Made by a program: the position numbers and the translations under genes
In this document: piece by piece, positions 25,875 to 35,668 of the stretch
Layout of the letters: every line of letters begins with the position of its first letter
Position numbering within the stretch: the stretch's first letter is position 1
Assembly: GCF_029350945.1 (NCBI RefSeq)
Contig: NZ_JARKMS010000001.1
Span: forward strand, 1,123,828 to 1,187,827
DNA length: 64,000 nt
Reading direction: 5' to 3'
DNA from: Maribacter huludaoensis
GTDB taxonomy: Bacteria; Bacteroidota; Bacteroidia; Flavobacteriales; Flavobacteriaceae
Notes under the pieces: model-generated
The model's input: the letters and a program-made list of their open reading frames with translations, nothing else
Database searches by the model: none
What the model was told of the DNA's origin: nothing

Positions 25875-28490
25875 ATGAATTCCAAAGAAACAAGAACTCA
25901 ATTTCTGAATTTTTTCAAAGGTAAAGAACACAAAATAGTGCCTTCTGCACCTATGGTCATAAAAGATGACCCGACCCTGCTTTTTACAAATGCGGGCATG
26001 AACCAGTTTAAAGAATACTTTTTGGGTATTACTCAGCCTAAGAGCTCAAGAGTGGTAGATACTCAAAAATGTTTGCGTGTAAGTGGTAAACATAATGATT
26101 TGGAGGAAGTAGGTAAAGATACCTATCACCATACCATGTTCGAGATGTTGGGTAACTGGAGCTTTGGCGATTATTTTAAAGAAGAGGCTATTGCATGGGC
26201 ATGGGAATTGTTGACCGAAGTATTTAAAATAGATAAGGATAGTTTGTACGTATCAGTTTTTGAAGGTAGTGAAGATGCCGATCAATTGGATATGGATGAA
26301 GAAGCGTTTGGGCTATGGAAGAAAATTGTTCCGCAGGATAGAATTATCATGGGGAACAAAAAAGATAATTTTTGGGAAATGGGCGACCAAGGACCGTGTG
26401 GGCCATGTTCCGAGATCCACGTGGATATTCGCTCAAAAGAAGAAAAGGCAAAAGTATCTGGTGCAAGTTTGGTAAATCAAGACCATCCGCAGGTAGTGGA
26501 AATTTGGAACCTGGTATTTATGCAATACAACCGCAAAGCGGATGGTTCGTTAGAGAGTTTGCCGGCTAAGCACGTGGATACAGGAATGGGGTTTGAACGT
26601 CTTTGTATGGTTTTACAAGGAGTACAATCTAACTATGATACAGATATATTTACGCCGTTAATACGAGAAATAGAAACCATAACAAATTCCGATTATGGGA
26701 AAAATGAAGAAATTGATATAGCCATTCGTGTGATCAGTGATCACATTCGCGCGGTGGCATTTTCTATTGCAGACGGTCAGTTGCCAAGTAATACAGGTGC
26801 CGGTTATGTAATAAGAAGAATATTAAGAAGAGCGGTACGCTACGGATTCACCTTTTTAAATACCAAAGAACCTTTTATGTTCCGTTTGGTAAATGTTTTA
26901 ACGGATTCTTTGGGTGCAGCTTACCCGGAATTGAAAGAACAAAAACAACTGATCGAAAATGTGATCAAAGAAGAAGAATACTCTTTCTTGAAAACCTTGG
27001 ATCAGGGCTTATTGCTTTTAGATACCATCATAAAGAATACCAAAGGAAAAATCGTAGATGGCGGAAAGGCTTTTGAGCTATATGATACTTTCGGATTTCC
27101 AATAGATTTAACTGCATTGATTCTTAGTGAAAAAGGATATGAGTTAGATGAAGTTGGCTTTGATGCCGCAATGCAGAAGCAGAAAAATAGGTCAAAATCC
27201 GCATCGTCCGTATCTAAAGAAGATTGGGAGGTTTTACAAGAGGATAACGAGCAAGAGTTTGTTGGTTATGATATGCTTGATGTTGAGGTAAAGATTACCA
27301 AATACAGAAAAATAACGTCCAAAAAAGAAGGTACACAATATCAACTGGTGTTTAATCTCACCCCTTTTTATGCTGAAGGCGGTGGTCAAGTTGGTGATAA
27401 AGGGTATTTAGAAGATGCACATGGCGATGTTATTTATATTACCGATACCAAGAAAGAGAATAATGAGATCATTCATTTTGCCAAGAACCTACCAAAGCAT
27501 TTAAATGAAAGTTTTAAAGCGGTCGTAGATAAAAAGCAACGCAACAGAACTGAAGCTAACCATACGGCAACGCACTTGTTGCATCAGGCATTAAGAGAAG
27601 TTTTGGGTAAGCACGTAGAGCAAAAAGGGTCTTCGGTACATTCAAAATATTTACGATTCGATTTTTCTCATTTTTCTAAAATGACACCAGAAGAATTGCA
27701 GGAGGTTGAGAATTTTGTGAATGCTCGTATAGACGGACAATTACAGCTTCAAGAAGAAAGAAACGTACCAATGAAAACGGCGATAGCAGAGGGCGCTATG
27801 GCGTTATTTGGAGAAAAATATGGAGATGCGGTAAGAACCATTCGTTTTGGTCAATCCATAGAATTATGTGGAGGAACACATGTAAAGAATACGGGAGATA
27901 TCTGGCAATTTAAAATAAAGTCAGAGGGCGCCGTTGCGGCAGGTATTAGAAGAATAGAAGCAATTACCGGTGATGCCGTTAAAGACCTTCATACTGATAA
28001 TGACAAATTGCTATCAGAAATAAAACATGTTTTAGGCAATAGCCAAGATCCGTTAAAGTCGGTTTCAAGTTTACAGGAAGAGAATAGCAGCCTTAAAAAA
28101 CAAGTAGCTGAATTACTTAAGGATAAGGCAAAAAACCTAAAAGGTGATTTACTTTCAGAACTTAAGGAAATCAACGGAGTGCAGTTTCTAGCTAAAAAGA
28201 TAGATTTAGATGCCGCTGGTATTAAAGACCTTAGTTTTGAAATGGGCGGCAATAAAGATAATTTGTTTTTACTGTTCGGTACAGAGCAAAATGGTAAAGC
28301 TTTATTGTCCTGTTATATATCTAAAGAACTGGTTGCCTCAAAAGGATTAAATGCCGGGACAATTGTTCGTGAGCTTGGTAAGTATATTCAAGGCGGCGGT
28401 GGCGGTCAACCTTTCTTTGCCACTGCAGGCGGTAAAAACCCTAGTGGTATTGATGAGGCTTTGGCAAAAGCAGAGAGTTATTTGGGGTAA
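25875..28490 (+). CDS. alaS: Alanine--tRNA ligase
   Basis: The 871-residue class II synthetase has the usual domain order: catalytic core at the N-terminus ([15 protein letters not shown], motif 2 and 3 regions), the editing domain with the NHTATHLLH zinc motif and [11 protein letters not shown], then the coiled DHHA1 C-terminal domain ending with a Gly-rich [14 protein letters not shown]. It charges tRNA-Ala and clears Ser/Gly errors. It diverges from the M23 peptidase gene across 105 bp, and a TPR lipoprotein gene follows. Confidence 0.98.
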   Translation: MNSKETRTQFLNFFKGKEHKIVPSAPMVIKDDPTLLFTNAGMNQFKEYFLGITQPKSSRVVDTQKCLRVSGKHNDLEEVGKDTYHHTMFEMLGNWSFGDYFKEEAIAWAWELLTEVFKIDKDSLYVSVFEGSEDADQLDMDEEAFGLWKKIVPQDRIIMGNKKDNFWEMGDQGPCGPCSEIHVDIRSKEEKAKVSGASLVNQDHPQVVEIWNLVFMQYNRKADGSLESLPAKHVDTGMGFERLCMVLQGVQSNYDTDIFTPLIREIETITNSDYGKNEEIDIAIRVISDHIRAVAFSIADGQLPSNTGAGYVIRRILRRAVRYGFTFLNTKEPFMFRLVNVLTDSLGAAYPELKEQKQLIENVIKEEEYSFLKTLDQGLLLLDTIIKNTKGKIVDGGKAFELYDTFGFPIDLTALILSEKGYELDEVGFDAAMQKQKNRSKSASSVSKEDWEVLQEDNEQEFVGYDMLDVEVKITKYRKITSKKEGTQYQLVFNLTPFYAEGGGQVGDKGYLEDAHGDVIYITDTKKENNEIIHFAKNLPKHLNESFKAVVDKKQRNRTEANHTATHLLHQALREVLGKHVEQKGSSVHSKYLRFDFSHFSKMTPEELQEVENFVNARIDGQLQLQEERNVPMKTAIAEGAMALFGEKYGDAVRTIRFGQSIELCGGTHVKNTGDIWQFKIKSEGAVAAGIRRIEAITGDAVKDLHTDNDKLLSEIKHVLGNSQDPLKSVSSLQEENSSLKKQVAELLKDKAKNLKGDLLSELKEINGVQFLAKKIDLDAAGIKDLSFEMGGNKDNLFLLFGTEQNGKALLSCYISKELVASKGLNAGTIVRELGKYIQGGGGGQPFFATAGGKNPSGIDEALAKAESYLG

Positions 28491-28563
28491 TATTATCATC
28501 CTTAAGATGAAAATAATAATACCTTGGTTGTATTAATTGAGGGGCTTAATATTGCGATTTTTT

Positions 28564-29415
28564 ATGAAAAAATATGTCATCTTATTGCTGTTTATCTCCT
28601 CTTGTAACCTTTCGGATAAAAAGGTAGAGTCTGAAAAAGATGATAAAAAGGTAGAGAAAAAAGTCTTGTCAGGTATAGATTCTGTGCGTATTAGGGAGTA
28701 TGTAGAGAAATCTTTTCAAAGCCCGATGCATTCGCTGGAACATCAACAGTATTTAGATTCTGCATTAGCAATTATGCCAGAGAGCGCTTGGCTATGGCAA
28801 CAAAAAGCAATGCCGCTATATAAAACTAGAAAATACCAATTAGGAGAACCATTTTTAGAGAAGGCTGTTGAGTACGACCCGGAAAAGTATTTGGATTATA
28901 GCGGTTTTATAAACTGTATTTTCTCAAAAGATTATATAAAATCGATTTCTGAATTTATGAGAGCCAAAAAAGAGTTTGGCGATGGGTATGTTATGGATCA
29001 TACCTATAACTTTTACATTGGTCTGGATTATCTTCAATTAAATAAATTCTCTAAAGCAAAAGAGTTTTTGTTGCTAAGTAAAGAGCAGCAGTTTAAAGAT
29101 TTTCCTAATGATCCTCCGCAAGAAGCCTGTCACTATTTGGATTGGTATTATTTGGGTATTGCAGATTTTGAACTAGGCAATTACAAAGACGCGATTACTT
29201 CACTTGAAATGTCATTAAAGGTTTATGAAAATTTTGCCGAAGCACTTTATTTTAAGGGTAGAAGTATGACCAAATTGGGAAATGAAGAAGGTGCGGAATG
29301 GGAGAAGAAAGCTTTTGAATATGGAGATAATACTATAAATGAGGATAATGTAATTTATGAGATTTATCCATATCAACTGTTTCATAAGTTAAATGAGAGT
29401 GAACGACCAAAATGA
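28564..29415 (+). CDS. TPR-repeat lipoprotein
   Basis: The start was placed at 28564 because the protein then begins MKKYVILLLFISSC, a lipoprotein signal with the Cys at residue 14; the upstream alternative at 28537 spoils it. About 283 residues contain several tetratricopeptide-like helix pairs (for example DWYYLGIADFELGNYKDAI and FAEALYFKGRSMTKLGNEEG). A scaffold role at the outer membrane is likely. Its stop overlaps the GSCFA gene start by 4 bp. Confidence 0.82.
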   Translation: MKKYVILLLFISSCNLSDKKVESEKDDKKVEKKVLSGIDSVRIREYVEKSFQSPMHSLEHQQYLDSALAIMPESAWLWQQKAMPLYKTRKYQLGEPFLEKAVEYDPEKYLDYSGFINCIFSKDYIKSISEFMRAKKEFGDGYVMDHTYNFYIGLDYLQLNKFSKAKEFLLLSKEQQFKDFPNDPPQEACHYLDWYYLGIADFELGNYKDAITSLEMSLKVYENFAEALYFKGRSMTKLGNEEGAEWEKKAFEYGDNTINEDNVIYEIYPYQLFHKLNESERPK

Positions 29416-30371
29416 ATCTCTTAACTGAAATACCGTTCTCCAAAGCTAATAATCCTATTGACTACTCTAGTCAGTTATTATTGTTGGGCTCTTGTTTTTC
29501 TGAAAATATAGGGGCTAAGCTATCGTATTACAAATTTCAAGGAATACAGAACCCGTTTGGGATATTGTTTCATCCTTTGGCAATTGAAAGGATAATTGAA
29601 AAGTCGGTCAATCAAGAATTATTTACAGAAAAAGATGTGTTTAACCAGAATGAACAATGGCATAGTTTTGATGCGCATTCTAGCTTAAGTAATCCGTCCA
29701 AAGCACAAATTATTACAGATTTAAATAATGCAATAAGTAGAACTTCAACGCAAGTAAATACAGCTAGTCATATCATTATCACTTTAGGTACCGCTTGGGT
29801 GTACCGCAAGACTTCTAGCAATAAAGTTGTAGCAAATTGCCATAAAGTACCGCAGTCAAATTTTACTAAAGAGCTGTTAAGCGTAGAAGAGGTGGCACAG
29901 AGTTTAAAACGAGTTATCACATTTGTGCAATCTGTAAGTCCTACAGTACAATTTATATTTACGGTATCACCTGTTAGGCATTTAAAGGATGGATTTCTGG
30001 AGAATCAAAGAAGTAAAGCGCATCTTATTGCCGCTATTCATCAGGTTTTAAATGAGGATAGGGTATCTTATTTTCCTAGTTATGAATTAATGATGGATGA
30101 GTTGCGTGATTATCGTTTTTACGCCAAAGATATGATACACCCCAATGAGTTGGCAATAGAGTATATCTGGGAGAAGTTTAGATTAGTTTGGATTAAGGAT
30201 AGTATGGACGATCACATGAAAAAAGTTGATGAAATTCAACGTGGATTGCAACATCGACCTTTTAATCCGAATAGTGAAGCACATCAAAAATTTTTAACAT
30301 CGTTACGTAGAAAGATTACGTATATACAGAAAGCGTATCCATTTATGGATTTCAAAATTTCAAAGGCATGA
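29412..30371 (+). CDS. GSCFA-domain protein
   Basis: The 319-residue protein carries the family motif LLLGSCFSENIG (GSCF at residues 26-29) and a late DMIHPNELA Asp/His motif. Both are consistent with the SGNH-like hydrolase fold predicted for GSCFA domains. The family is common in Bacteroidota and alphaproteobacteria, with no established substrate. It overlaps its neighbours on both sides by 4 bp (ATGA), so it is translationally coupled to the TPR lipoprotein and the DUF4230 protein. Confidence 0.9.
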   Translation: MNLLTEIPFSKANNPIDYSSQLLLLGSCFSENIGAKLSYYKFQGIQNPFGILFHPLAIERIIEKSVNQELFTEKDVFNQNEQWHSFDAHSSLSNPSKAQIITDLNNAISRTSTQVNTASHIIITLGTAWVYRKTSSNKVVANCHKVPQSNFTKELLSVEEVAQSLKRVITFVQSVSPTVQFIFTVSPVRHLKDGFLENQRSKAHLIAAIHQVLNEDRVSYFPSYELMMDELRDYRFYAKDMIHPNELAIEYIWEKFRLVWIKDSMDDHMKKVDEIQRGLQHRPFNPNSEAHQKFLTSLRRKITYIQKAYPFMDFKISKA

Positions 30372-30994
30372 AAAAATTTATTGCAGGCGTTCTAATTACT
30401 TTAGCAATTGTATTGGTGGTTCGTTCCTGCAATGATGGTAAAGAAGATAAATCTATTCTTAAAGAAAACTCCATGCTCATTCAACAAGAAATCACCAACG
30501 TTTCCAAGTTGGTGGTAACTGAGGGGCATTTTGCGGAGGTGTACAATTATAAAGATTCAAAAGAACTTTTTGGTCCGTTATTGCGGGCAGAAAAAAAGGC
30601 ATTGGTTGTGGTAAATGCAGATGTAACGGTAGCTTATGATTTAAGTAAGATAGAATTTGAAGTTGATGAGGCAACCAAAACGTTAAAAATTAAAAGCATA
30701 CCAGAAGCAGAAATTAATCTGAATCCAGATTTTGAATACTACGACGTTACCGCAGATTATTTGAACCAGTTTGATGCTACCGATTATAATAAAATAAAGA
30801 AAACGGTAAATGCATCATTAATGAAAAAAGTACAAGCTTCTGCATTATTGGGCAATGCGGAGAATAGACTAATTAGTGAGCTGCAGAAGTTCTATATTCT
30901 TACCAATTCTATGGGTTGGCAATTAACCTACCAAGATCAGACCATTGAATCATTAGAGACACTGCAAGAAATTAAGCCAGGGATTTTACCGTAG
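30368..30994 (+). CDS. DUF4230 protein
   Basis: The 208-residue protein has an N-terminal membrane anchor (about 4-20) and a DUF4230 domain (about 40-200; LVVTEGHFAEVYNYKDSKE, then KALVVVNADVTVAYDL). Bacteroidota relatives are anchored envelope proteins without known function. It is the last gene of the short plus operon, and its last 23 bp overlap the 3' end of the convergent aromatic amino acid hydroxylase. No terminator is visible between them. Confidence 0.88.
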   Translation: MKKFIAGVLITLAIVLVVRSCNDGKEDKSILKENSMLIQQEITNVSKLVVTEGHFAEVYNYKDSKELFGPLLRAEKKALVVVNADVTVAYDLSKIEFEVDEATKTLKIKSIPEAEINLNPDFEYYDVTADYLNQFDATDYNKIKKTVNASLMKKVQASALLGNAENRLISELQKFYILTNSMGWQLTYQDQTIESLETLQEIKPGILP

Positions 30995-32735
30995 CTAATG
31001 CTAATCCGTCATCAATTAATTGCCCAAGTTTCGGTTGGTCAAGTTTAATGTTTTCCAAGTGCTGTTCTATATTTTTTGCTAGTTTGTCATCATTACTTTT
31101 TATGGCCAGTTCATAAATTTCCACGGGCAATAACCAATCTGTTGGGTATTTTTCCTGTATTTCCTGAAAAATTTTTGTTCTAGAAACAATGGTATTTTTT
31201 CCCTCTCTAAAATCCCTGATTGTCTTATAATAAGATTCTAGTTCATTTAAACTTTCTTCATCTTCGCTAAGACTGCTAGGGCTTAGGGAATGGTCTAAAA
31301 GGTCAAAACTATGCAAATCTGCGGGACCATGGTAGGCGGAAACTATGTCTTCACCAATTGCCATATTGTACAATTCATCGTTAGATTCAAAAAGTGTTGT
31401 TCCATTATGGGTTACCTTACAATTTTCAAAAGTAATTAAGATAATTCTACCTTGAAGATTACGTGTGCCGGTAACTATTTTACCGGTAACATTGATTCCA
31501 CCAATAAAATCTAACGAAACAATTTCACCTTCATAAATCTTATATGCTTTAAGGTCGCGCGGACTCATATCCTCAATAGGTATATTAATACCTTTAAGTC
31601 GTCCTATTGGTGATCCAAAACCGGTTTCATGCTGATTGATATCTTGACCTACCAACTCTTTTTCTCGGTATGCTAAAGCAGATTTACCCTTGGTTTGAAA
31701 GTATATAGGTTTGCCTTCATGAGAAATCAATGATTCAAAATTACCGGATACTTGTAATCCAGTACTTAGTTCAATTGTTCCTAGTTCTTTTGAGTCTATA
31801 AGTTTCTGTAAACCTGAAAGTCCGCCCTTTCGTAAAGCCATTGTATTTGCAAAGTCTTCAAGAACCTGACTCAAAAAAGCAAAATCTGGAGTAACAAAAA
31901 GTTGTGGTTGAGGTTTGGTAATATCAAAAGAGGTTCTTGCCGCTTCAATGGAATAAGGCAGTTTTTTTACGTTATCTGTCATGCACCACTGGCTTTCACC
32001 AATAGAGGATAAAAGTCCCGCTCCGTAAATCTTAGGGTCTTCTAAAGTTCCTATGAGTCCGTATTCCACGGTCCACCAATGCAAGTTTCTAATAAGCGCC
32101 ATTTCGCTGGGTTCGCCCATATTATCCTGAAGAAATTCAATATGCTTTTCAGACTTTTGAATTTCTTCTATTGGTGTGCCTTTAGCTTCTTTGATAATAG
32201 ATAAATGGCGTACAGCTTCGTATAATTCAAAATCTTTAGCACTGGATATAGCTTTACAGCCAATTTCACCAAATCGCCTTAAATATGCAGCATATTCAGG
32301 GTTGGCAATAATAGGCGCATGGCCCGCTCCTTCATGAATAATATCTGGGGCAGGGGTATAGGCAATATTCTCTAATTGGCGAATATCAGAGGCTATAACT
32401 AGAACATTATAGGCTTGGAACTCCATAAAAGCGGCGGGCGGAATAAAGCCATCTACAGCGACGGCGGCCCAGCCTAAATCTTTTAATATACGGTTCATGC
32501 CGTACATGTTTGGGATGTTGTCTATAGAGATGCCTGTTTTACGTAAGCCTTCCGTATATGATTTATGGGCAACTTGGCTAAGGTAATCTACATTTTTTCG
32601 CATCACATATCTCCAAACAGCTTGGTTTATAGGGGTGTATTCCTCATAGTTTTGAGGTTTAATGTATTGCCTTAAATGTGATGGAAGTTTATCCAAAATA
32701 GGATTGCTTTCATATGTAGAAGTAATTTCGCCCAT
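30972..32735 (-). CDS. Biopterin-dependent aromatic amino acid hydroxylase
   Basis: The 587-residue protein has a catalytic domain of phenylalanine/tyrosine hydroxylases in its N-terminal half. The iron ligands are visible: H134 and H139 in PDIIHEGAGHAP and E224 in WWTVEYGLIG. Small bacterial phenylalanine hydroxylases have about 260-300 residues; the extra C-terminal half (from about 300) is a long extension without a recognised domain, usual for the Bacteroidota form. It probably makes tyrosine from phenylalanine. It diverges from an Lrp-type regulator, and a palindrome lies in the 165-bp gap. The 3' end overlaps the DUF4230 gene by 23 bp. Confidence 0.9.
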   Translation of the reverse strand: MGEITSTYESNPILDKLPSHLRQYIKPQNYEEYTPINQAVWRYVMRKNVDYLSQVAHKSYTEGLRKTGISIDNIPNMYGMNRILKDLGWAAVAVDGFIPPAAFMEFQAYNVLVIASDIRQLENIAYTPAPDIIHEGAGHAPIIANPEYAAYLRRFGEIGCKAISSAKDFELYEAVRHLSIIKEAKGTPIEEIQKSEKHIEFLQDNMGEPSEMALIRNLHWWTVEYGLIGTLEDPKIYGAGLLSSIGESQWCMTDNVKKLPYSIEAARTSFDITKPQPQLFVTPDFAFLSQVLEDFANTMALRKGGLSGLQKLIDSKELGTIELSTGLQVSGNFESLISHEGKPIYFQTKGKSALAYREKELVGQDINQHETGFGSPIGRLKGINIPIEDMSPRDLKAYKIYEGEIVSLDFIGGINVTGKIVTGTRNLQGRIILITFENCKVTHNGTTLFESNDELYNMAIGEDIVSAYHGPADLHSFDLLDHSLSPSSLSEDEESLNELESYYKTIRDFREGKNTIVSRTKIFQEIQEKYPTDWLLPVEIYELAIKSNDDKLAKNIEQHLENIKLDQPKLGQLIDDGLALATVKSLA

Positions 32736-32786
32736 AATTATACTTTTGAAGCCTATATTATTTCTACTAAATATAGGATTATAGGA

Positions 32787-32816
32787 CTAATTAAATGTTA
32801 AATTTGATTTAATTAG
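32787..32816. promoter_or_regulatory. Palindromic operator candidate between hydroxylase and Lrp genes
   Basis: Perfect 10-bp inverted arms, CTAATTAAAT (32787-32796) and ATTTAATTAG (32807-32816), are separated by 10 bp. The arms are AT-rich and centred one helical turn or two apart, as expected for a dimeric winged-helix regulator such as the Lrp protein encoded next to it. Binding is inferred. Confidence 0.5.
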
Positions 32817-32900
32817 GAAATAAGACTTTAAATAGATAATTTAAAAGTAATTATTACTTTATAGTGTTCTCAAGAGACCGTTAATCAGGAAAATATTTTG

Positions 32901-33365
32901 ATGGAAAAATTAGATTTTATAGATAGGGAGATATTAAAGATTTTGCAGAAAGATGCAAAAATTGGTGCCAAGGCAATTGCAGAGCAACTTGGAATGACAA
33001 AAACACCAGTATATGAACGTATTAAACGTCTTGAGCAAGATGGGTTTATAATGAACTATGTAGCCATTTTGGATAAGGACAAAATTGAGGATAGCATAAC
33101 GGTTTTTAGCTTTGTATCTTTAGAGGCTCAAAAAGGCGCAATGATGGATGATTTTTTTGAACAGGTAAAAAAGTATCCTGAAGTGGTAGAATGCTTTGTA
33201 GTGGGTGGCGAGTTTGATTTTCTCCTTAAAGTGGTAGTGGCCAACCTTGATGCTTATTATAATTTCGCAAAATTTAAGATAGCTTCTTTACCAAGTATTG
33301 GTGGTGTTAAGAGCGCTTTTGTTTTAAATGAGGTAAAGAACGATACGCATTTTCCATTATTATAA
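32901..33365 (+). CDS. Lrp/AsnC family transcriptional regulator
   Basis: The 154-residue protein has an N-terminal winged helix-turn-helix (DREILKILQKDAKIGAKAIA, then MTKTPVYERIKRLEQDGFI) and a C-terminal ligand-sensing RAM/AsnC domain (VVECFVVGGEFDFLLKVVV). ATG at 32901 was chosen over a TTG directly before it. It probably senses an amino acid and regulates the divergent hydroxylase, or itself, through the palindrome at 32787-32816. A terminator follows the stop. Confidence 0.93.
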   Translation: MEKLDFIDREILKILQKDAKIGAKAIAEQLGMTKTPVYERIKRLEQDGFIMNYVAILDKDKIEDSITVFSFVSLEAQKGAMMDDFFEQVKKYPEVVECFVVGGEFDFLLKVVVANLDAYYNFAKFKIASLPSIGGVKSAFVLNEVKNDTHFPLL

Positions 33366-33373
33366 ATAAAAAA

Positions 33374-33401
33374 GGCTCGCAGATGAAATCATCTGCAAGC
33401 C
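33374..33401. terminator. Bidirectional terminator between lrp-like and DUF4136 genes
   Basis: A hairpin (GGCT, one mismatch, GCAGATGA / TCATCTGC, AGCC) is flanked by A-rich sequence to the left and T-rich sequence to the right, between two convergent genes. Confidence 0.75.
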
Positions 33402-33423
33402 CTAATTTTAAAATATGTGTTTA

Positions 33424-33993
33424 TTATTTCATTGCAACCGCATTAGGTGGGTATTGCTCTAAAATTTGAGATACAAATTCTCTAATACGTTCTTCTTTTT
33501 TTGCAATATTCTTGGTATTGGATAGTGTTCCCACACCTTTACCCTGCCATACCAGTTCGTTTGTATTATTATCTATAAGGTCAATATAAAGAGAACCCTG
33601 TGTGCTGGCACTTACGCTAGTACCGCCCCAGCCAAAACCAGGTCCCCAAGCCCATGGGTTGTAACCCCATCCCCAGGCACCGCCCCAACCGTAGTTGTTA
33701 CTATAAACATCAACGCGTTCTTGCTCTTTGGTAAAGATACTGACCAATAAATCTGGCTTTTCAGATTTTACGAAACCTCTTGAGCTCATTTCAGTTTCAA
33801 TGGCGCGTAAAATTCGTTTTTTGTCCAAGTCTGATATTTGAGCTTTGTCTATTCCGGTTTTATAAAATGCATATGTTTTATAACCATTGAAATCAGCTTT
33901 CTGGTCATAATCTGAAAGTACGCTTACAGATGAACAGGAAGTAATAAAAACTAAAAGAAGTAGCGGCAAGCCAAGTAGTTTAATGTTTTTCAT
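33424..33993 (-). CDS. DUF4136 lipoprotein
   Basis: The 189-residue protein has a lipoprotein signal ending at LVFITSC (Cys20). A DUF4136 domain follows (DYDQKADFNGYKTYAFY, later NTNELVWQGKGVG). A Gly/Trp-rich loop (GWGGAWGWGYNPWAWGPGF) sits in the middle. The family is common in envelope stress and lipoprotein contexts, with unknown function. It converges on the Lrp-type gene. Confidence 0.88.
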   Translation of the reverse strand: MKNIKLLGLPLLLLVFITSCSSVSVLSDYDQKADFNGYKTYAFYKTGIDKAQISDLDKKRILRAIETEMSSRGFVKSEKPDLLVSIFTKEQERVDVYSNNYGWGGAWGWGYNPWAWGPGFGWGGTSVSASTQGSLYIDLIDNNTNELVWQGKGVGTLSNTKNIAKKEERIREFVSQILEQYPPNAVAMK

Positions 33994-34067
33994 AATGTTA
34001 TATATTTTAAGTACTAATTTTTTCTGTAATAAACATTCACAAATATCATGCCGTGCTATGTTAAATT

Positions 34068-34235
<168 letters not shown>

Positions 34236-34336
34236 TCATTAGATGGTATAAAGTTACTTCTTTCTGTTGATAACCTAATGACATGACTTCCGGAAGATAG
34301 CCAATGAAGCCGTTTAGCCCTGTTTTGACCATTAAT

Positions 34337-34360
34337 CGGTTTTGTTGGCAACAAAAACCG
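34337..34360. repeat. Hairpin upstream of the HExxH gene
   Basis: CGGTTTTGTTG pairs with CAACAAAAACCG (one extra base). It sits between the divergent DUF5522 and HExxH genes, without a T-run, so it may be a regulatory site. Confidence 0.4.
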
Positions 34361-34389
34361 GTAATTTTCTTACAGTGTGTTTTTGGCGT

Positions 34390-34397
34390 TATATTTG
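34390..34397 (+). promoter_or_regulatory. Probable -7 element (TATATTTG)
   Basis: TATATTTG lies 24 nt before the ATG at 34422. No TTG is seen at the usual distance, so only the -7 box is supported. Confidence 0.4.
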
Positions 34398-34421
34398 TAA
34401 TGATAGTATCAAAATATATCT

Positions 34422-34751
34422 ATGATATTGGTTTTTAGACATTTCTTCTATAAAAATTATGTGGGTCTTTCGCTATGGCCTTTCATATTTTTAAAAAATG
34501 GAAGTTTAAAAAATGATGATGTACTCATAAATCATGAGAAAATTCATCTGCGCCAGCAACGAGAACTATTGATTCTTCCTTTTTATATTTTATATCTCAC
34601 AGAATGGACAATTCGTGCCATTTGTTATTTGGATACCTACAAGGCTTATCAAAATCTAAGTTTTGAGCGTGAAGCCTATATTCATGAAAATGATATGGAT
34701 TATCTATCTAATCGAAAAATATTTAGCTTTATTAAATATCTTTGGCGATAA
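34422..34751 (+). CDS. Small membrane protein with HExxH motif
   Basis: The 109-residue protein has hydrophobic segments near residues 13-25 and 50-68, with HEKIH (about 38-42) between them, followed by LRQQREL. The HExxH pattern is that of a zinc peptidase such as the M48/M56 groups, but the protein is far shorter than those enzymes. Similar short proteins are common and uncharacterised in flavobacteria. It starts a plus-strand cluster with the pyridoxal-enzyme, glucosaminidase and hemL genes. Confidence 0.75.
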   Translation: MILVFRHFFYKNYVGLSLWPFIFLKNGSLKNDDVLINHEKIHLRQQRELLILPFYILYLTEWTIRAICYLDTYKAYQNLSFEREAYIHENDMDYLSNRKIFSFIKYLWR

Positions 34752-34762
34752 ATTCGTCCTAG

Positions 34763-35668
34763 TTGCAAAGTATCAATCAGCTTATTGAACATCCCTTATT
34801 GGTCGAAAAGCAAGTTACCCTTGTTCTTAAACGTGAAGATTTGTTGCATCCGTTTATTTCTGGTAACAAATACAGAAAACTCAAATATAATTTATTGGCT
34901 GCCAAGGCAGAAAATCAGCATACCATACTAACCTTTGGCGGTGCATATTCTAACCATATAGCCGCTACTGCCTACGCGGCAAAAGAAAAGGGGTTTAAAG
35001 CAATAGGTGTAATACGTGGCGAGGAACTTGAAAATTCTTGGCAAACGAATAATACGTTAAAGAAGGCTTATGATGATGGTATGCGGTTTAGGTTTATAAG
35101 TAGAAGTGATTATCGTGAAAAGGAATCCGCAGAATTTATTGAAGCCTTACGAAAAGAATATGGAAATTTTTATTTAGTACCAGAGGGCGGTACAAATAGT
35201 TTGGCAATAAAAGGGTGCGAAGAAATTATTACCAAAGAAGATAAGGAATTTGATGTTGTATGCAGCAGTGTGGGTACGGGAGGTACGGTGGCCGGGTTGA
35301 TTAAGTCGTCTTTCGTACATCAAAAAGTATTTGGTTTTTCAACTTTAAAAGGTGATTTTTTAAGGAATGAGATTGAACAATTGGTAGATAATGAACGTTG
35401 GCAATTGGTAACAAAATATCATTTTGGCGGCTATGCAAAAACATCAAAAGAGTTAATTGAATTCATTAATCTATTTAAAGACATTACTTCAATTTCTCTT
35501 GACCCTATTTATACGGGAAAAATGATTTTTGGGTTGTTCGATATGATTAAGCATGATACTTTTGCGGTAGGAACCAAAATTATAGCAATACATACCGGTG
35601 GTTTACAAGGTATTGCTGGCATGAATAGTGTACTGAAAAAGAAAAATTTACCTTTGTTGAATATATGA
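34763..35668 (+). CDS. 1-aminocyclopropane-1-carboxylate deaminase / D-cysteine desulfhydrase-like enzyme
   Basis: The 301-residue enzyme is a fold-type II PLP protein. The PLP-lysine region is HPFISGNKYRKLKYN, and a GTGGT phosphate-binding loop (SVGTGGTVAGL) is also seen. It could deaminate ACC or cleave D-cysteine; sequence alone does not separate the two. The start is TTG at 34763, because an in-frame TAG directly precedes it and no ATG occurs in the N-terminal region. It begins 11 bp after the HExxH gene and overlaps the next gene by 4 bp. Confidence 0.85.
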   Translation: MQSINQLIEHPLLVEKQVTLVLKREDLLHPFISGNKYRKLKYNLLAAKAENQHTILTFGGAYSNHIAATAYAAKEKGFKAIGVIRGEELENSWQTNNTLKKAYDDGMRFRFISRSDYREKESAEFIEALRKEYGNFYLVPEGGTNSLAIKGCEEIITKEDKEFDVVCSSVGTGGTVAGLIKSSFVHQKVFGFSTLKGDFLRNEIEQLVDNERWQLVTKYHFGGYAKTSKELIEFINLFKDITSISLDPIYTGKMIFGLFDMIKHDTFAVGTKIIAIHTGGLQGIAGMNSVLKKKNLPLLNI

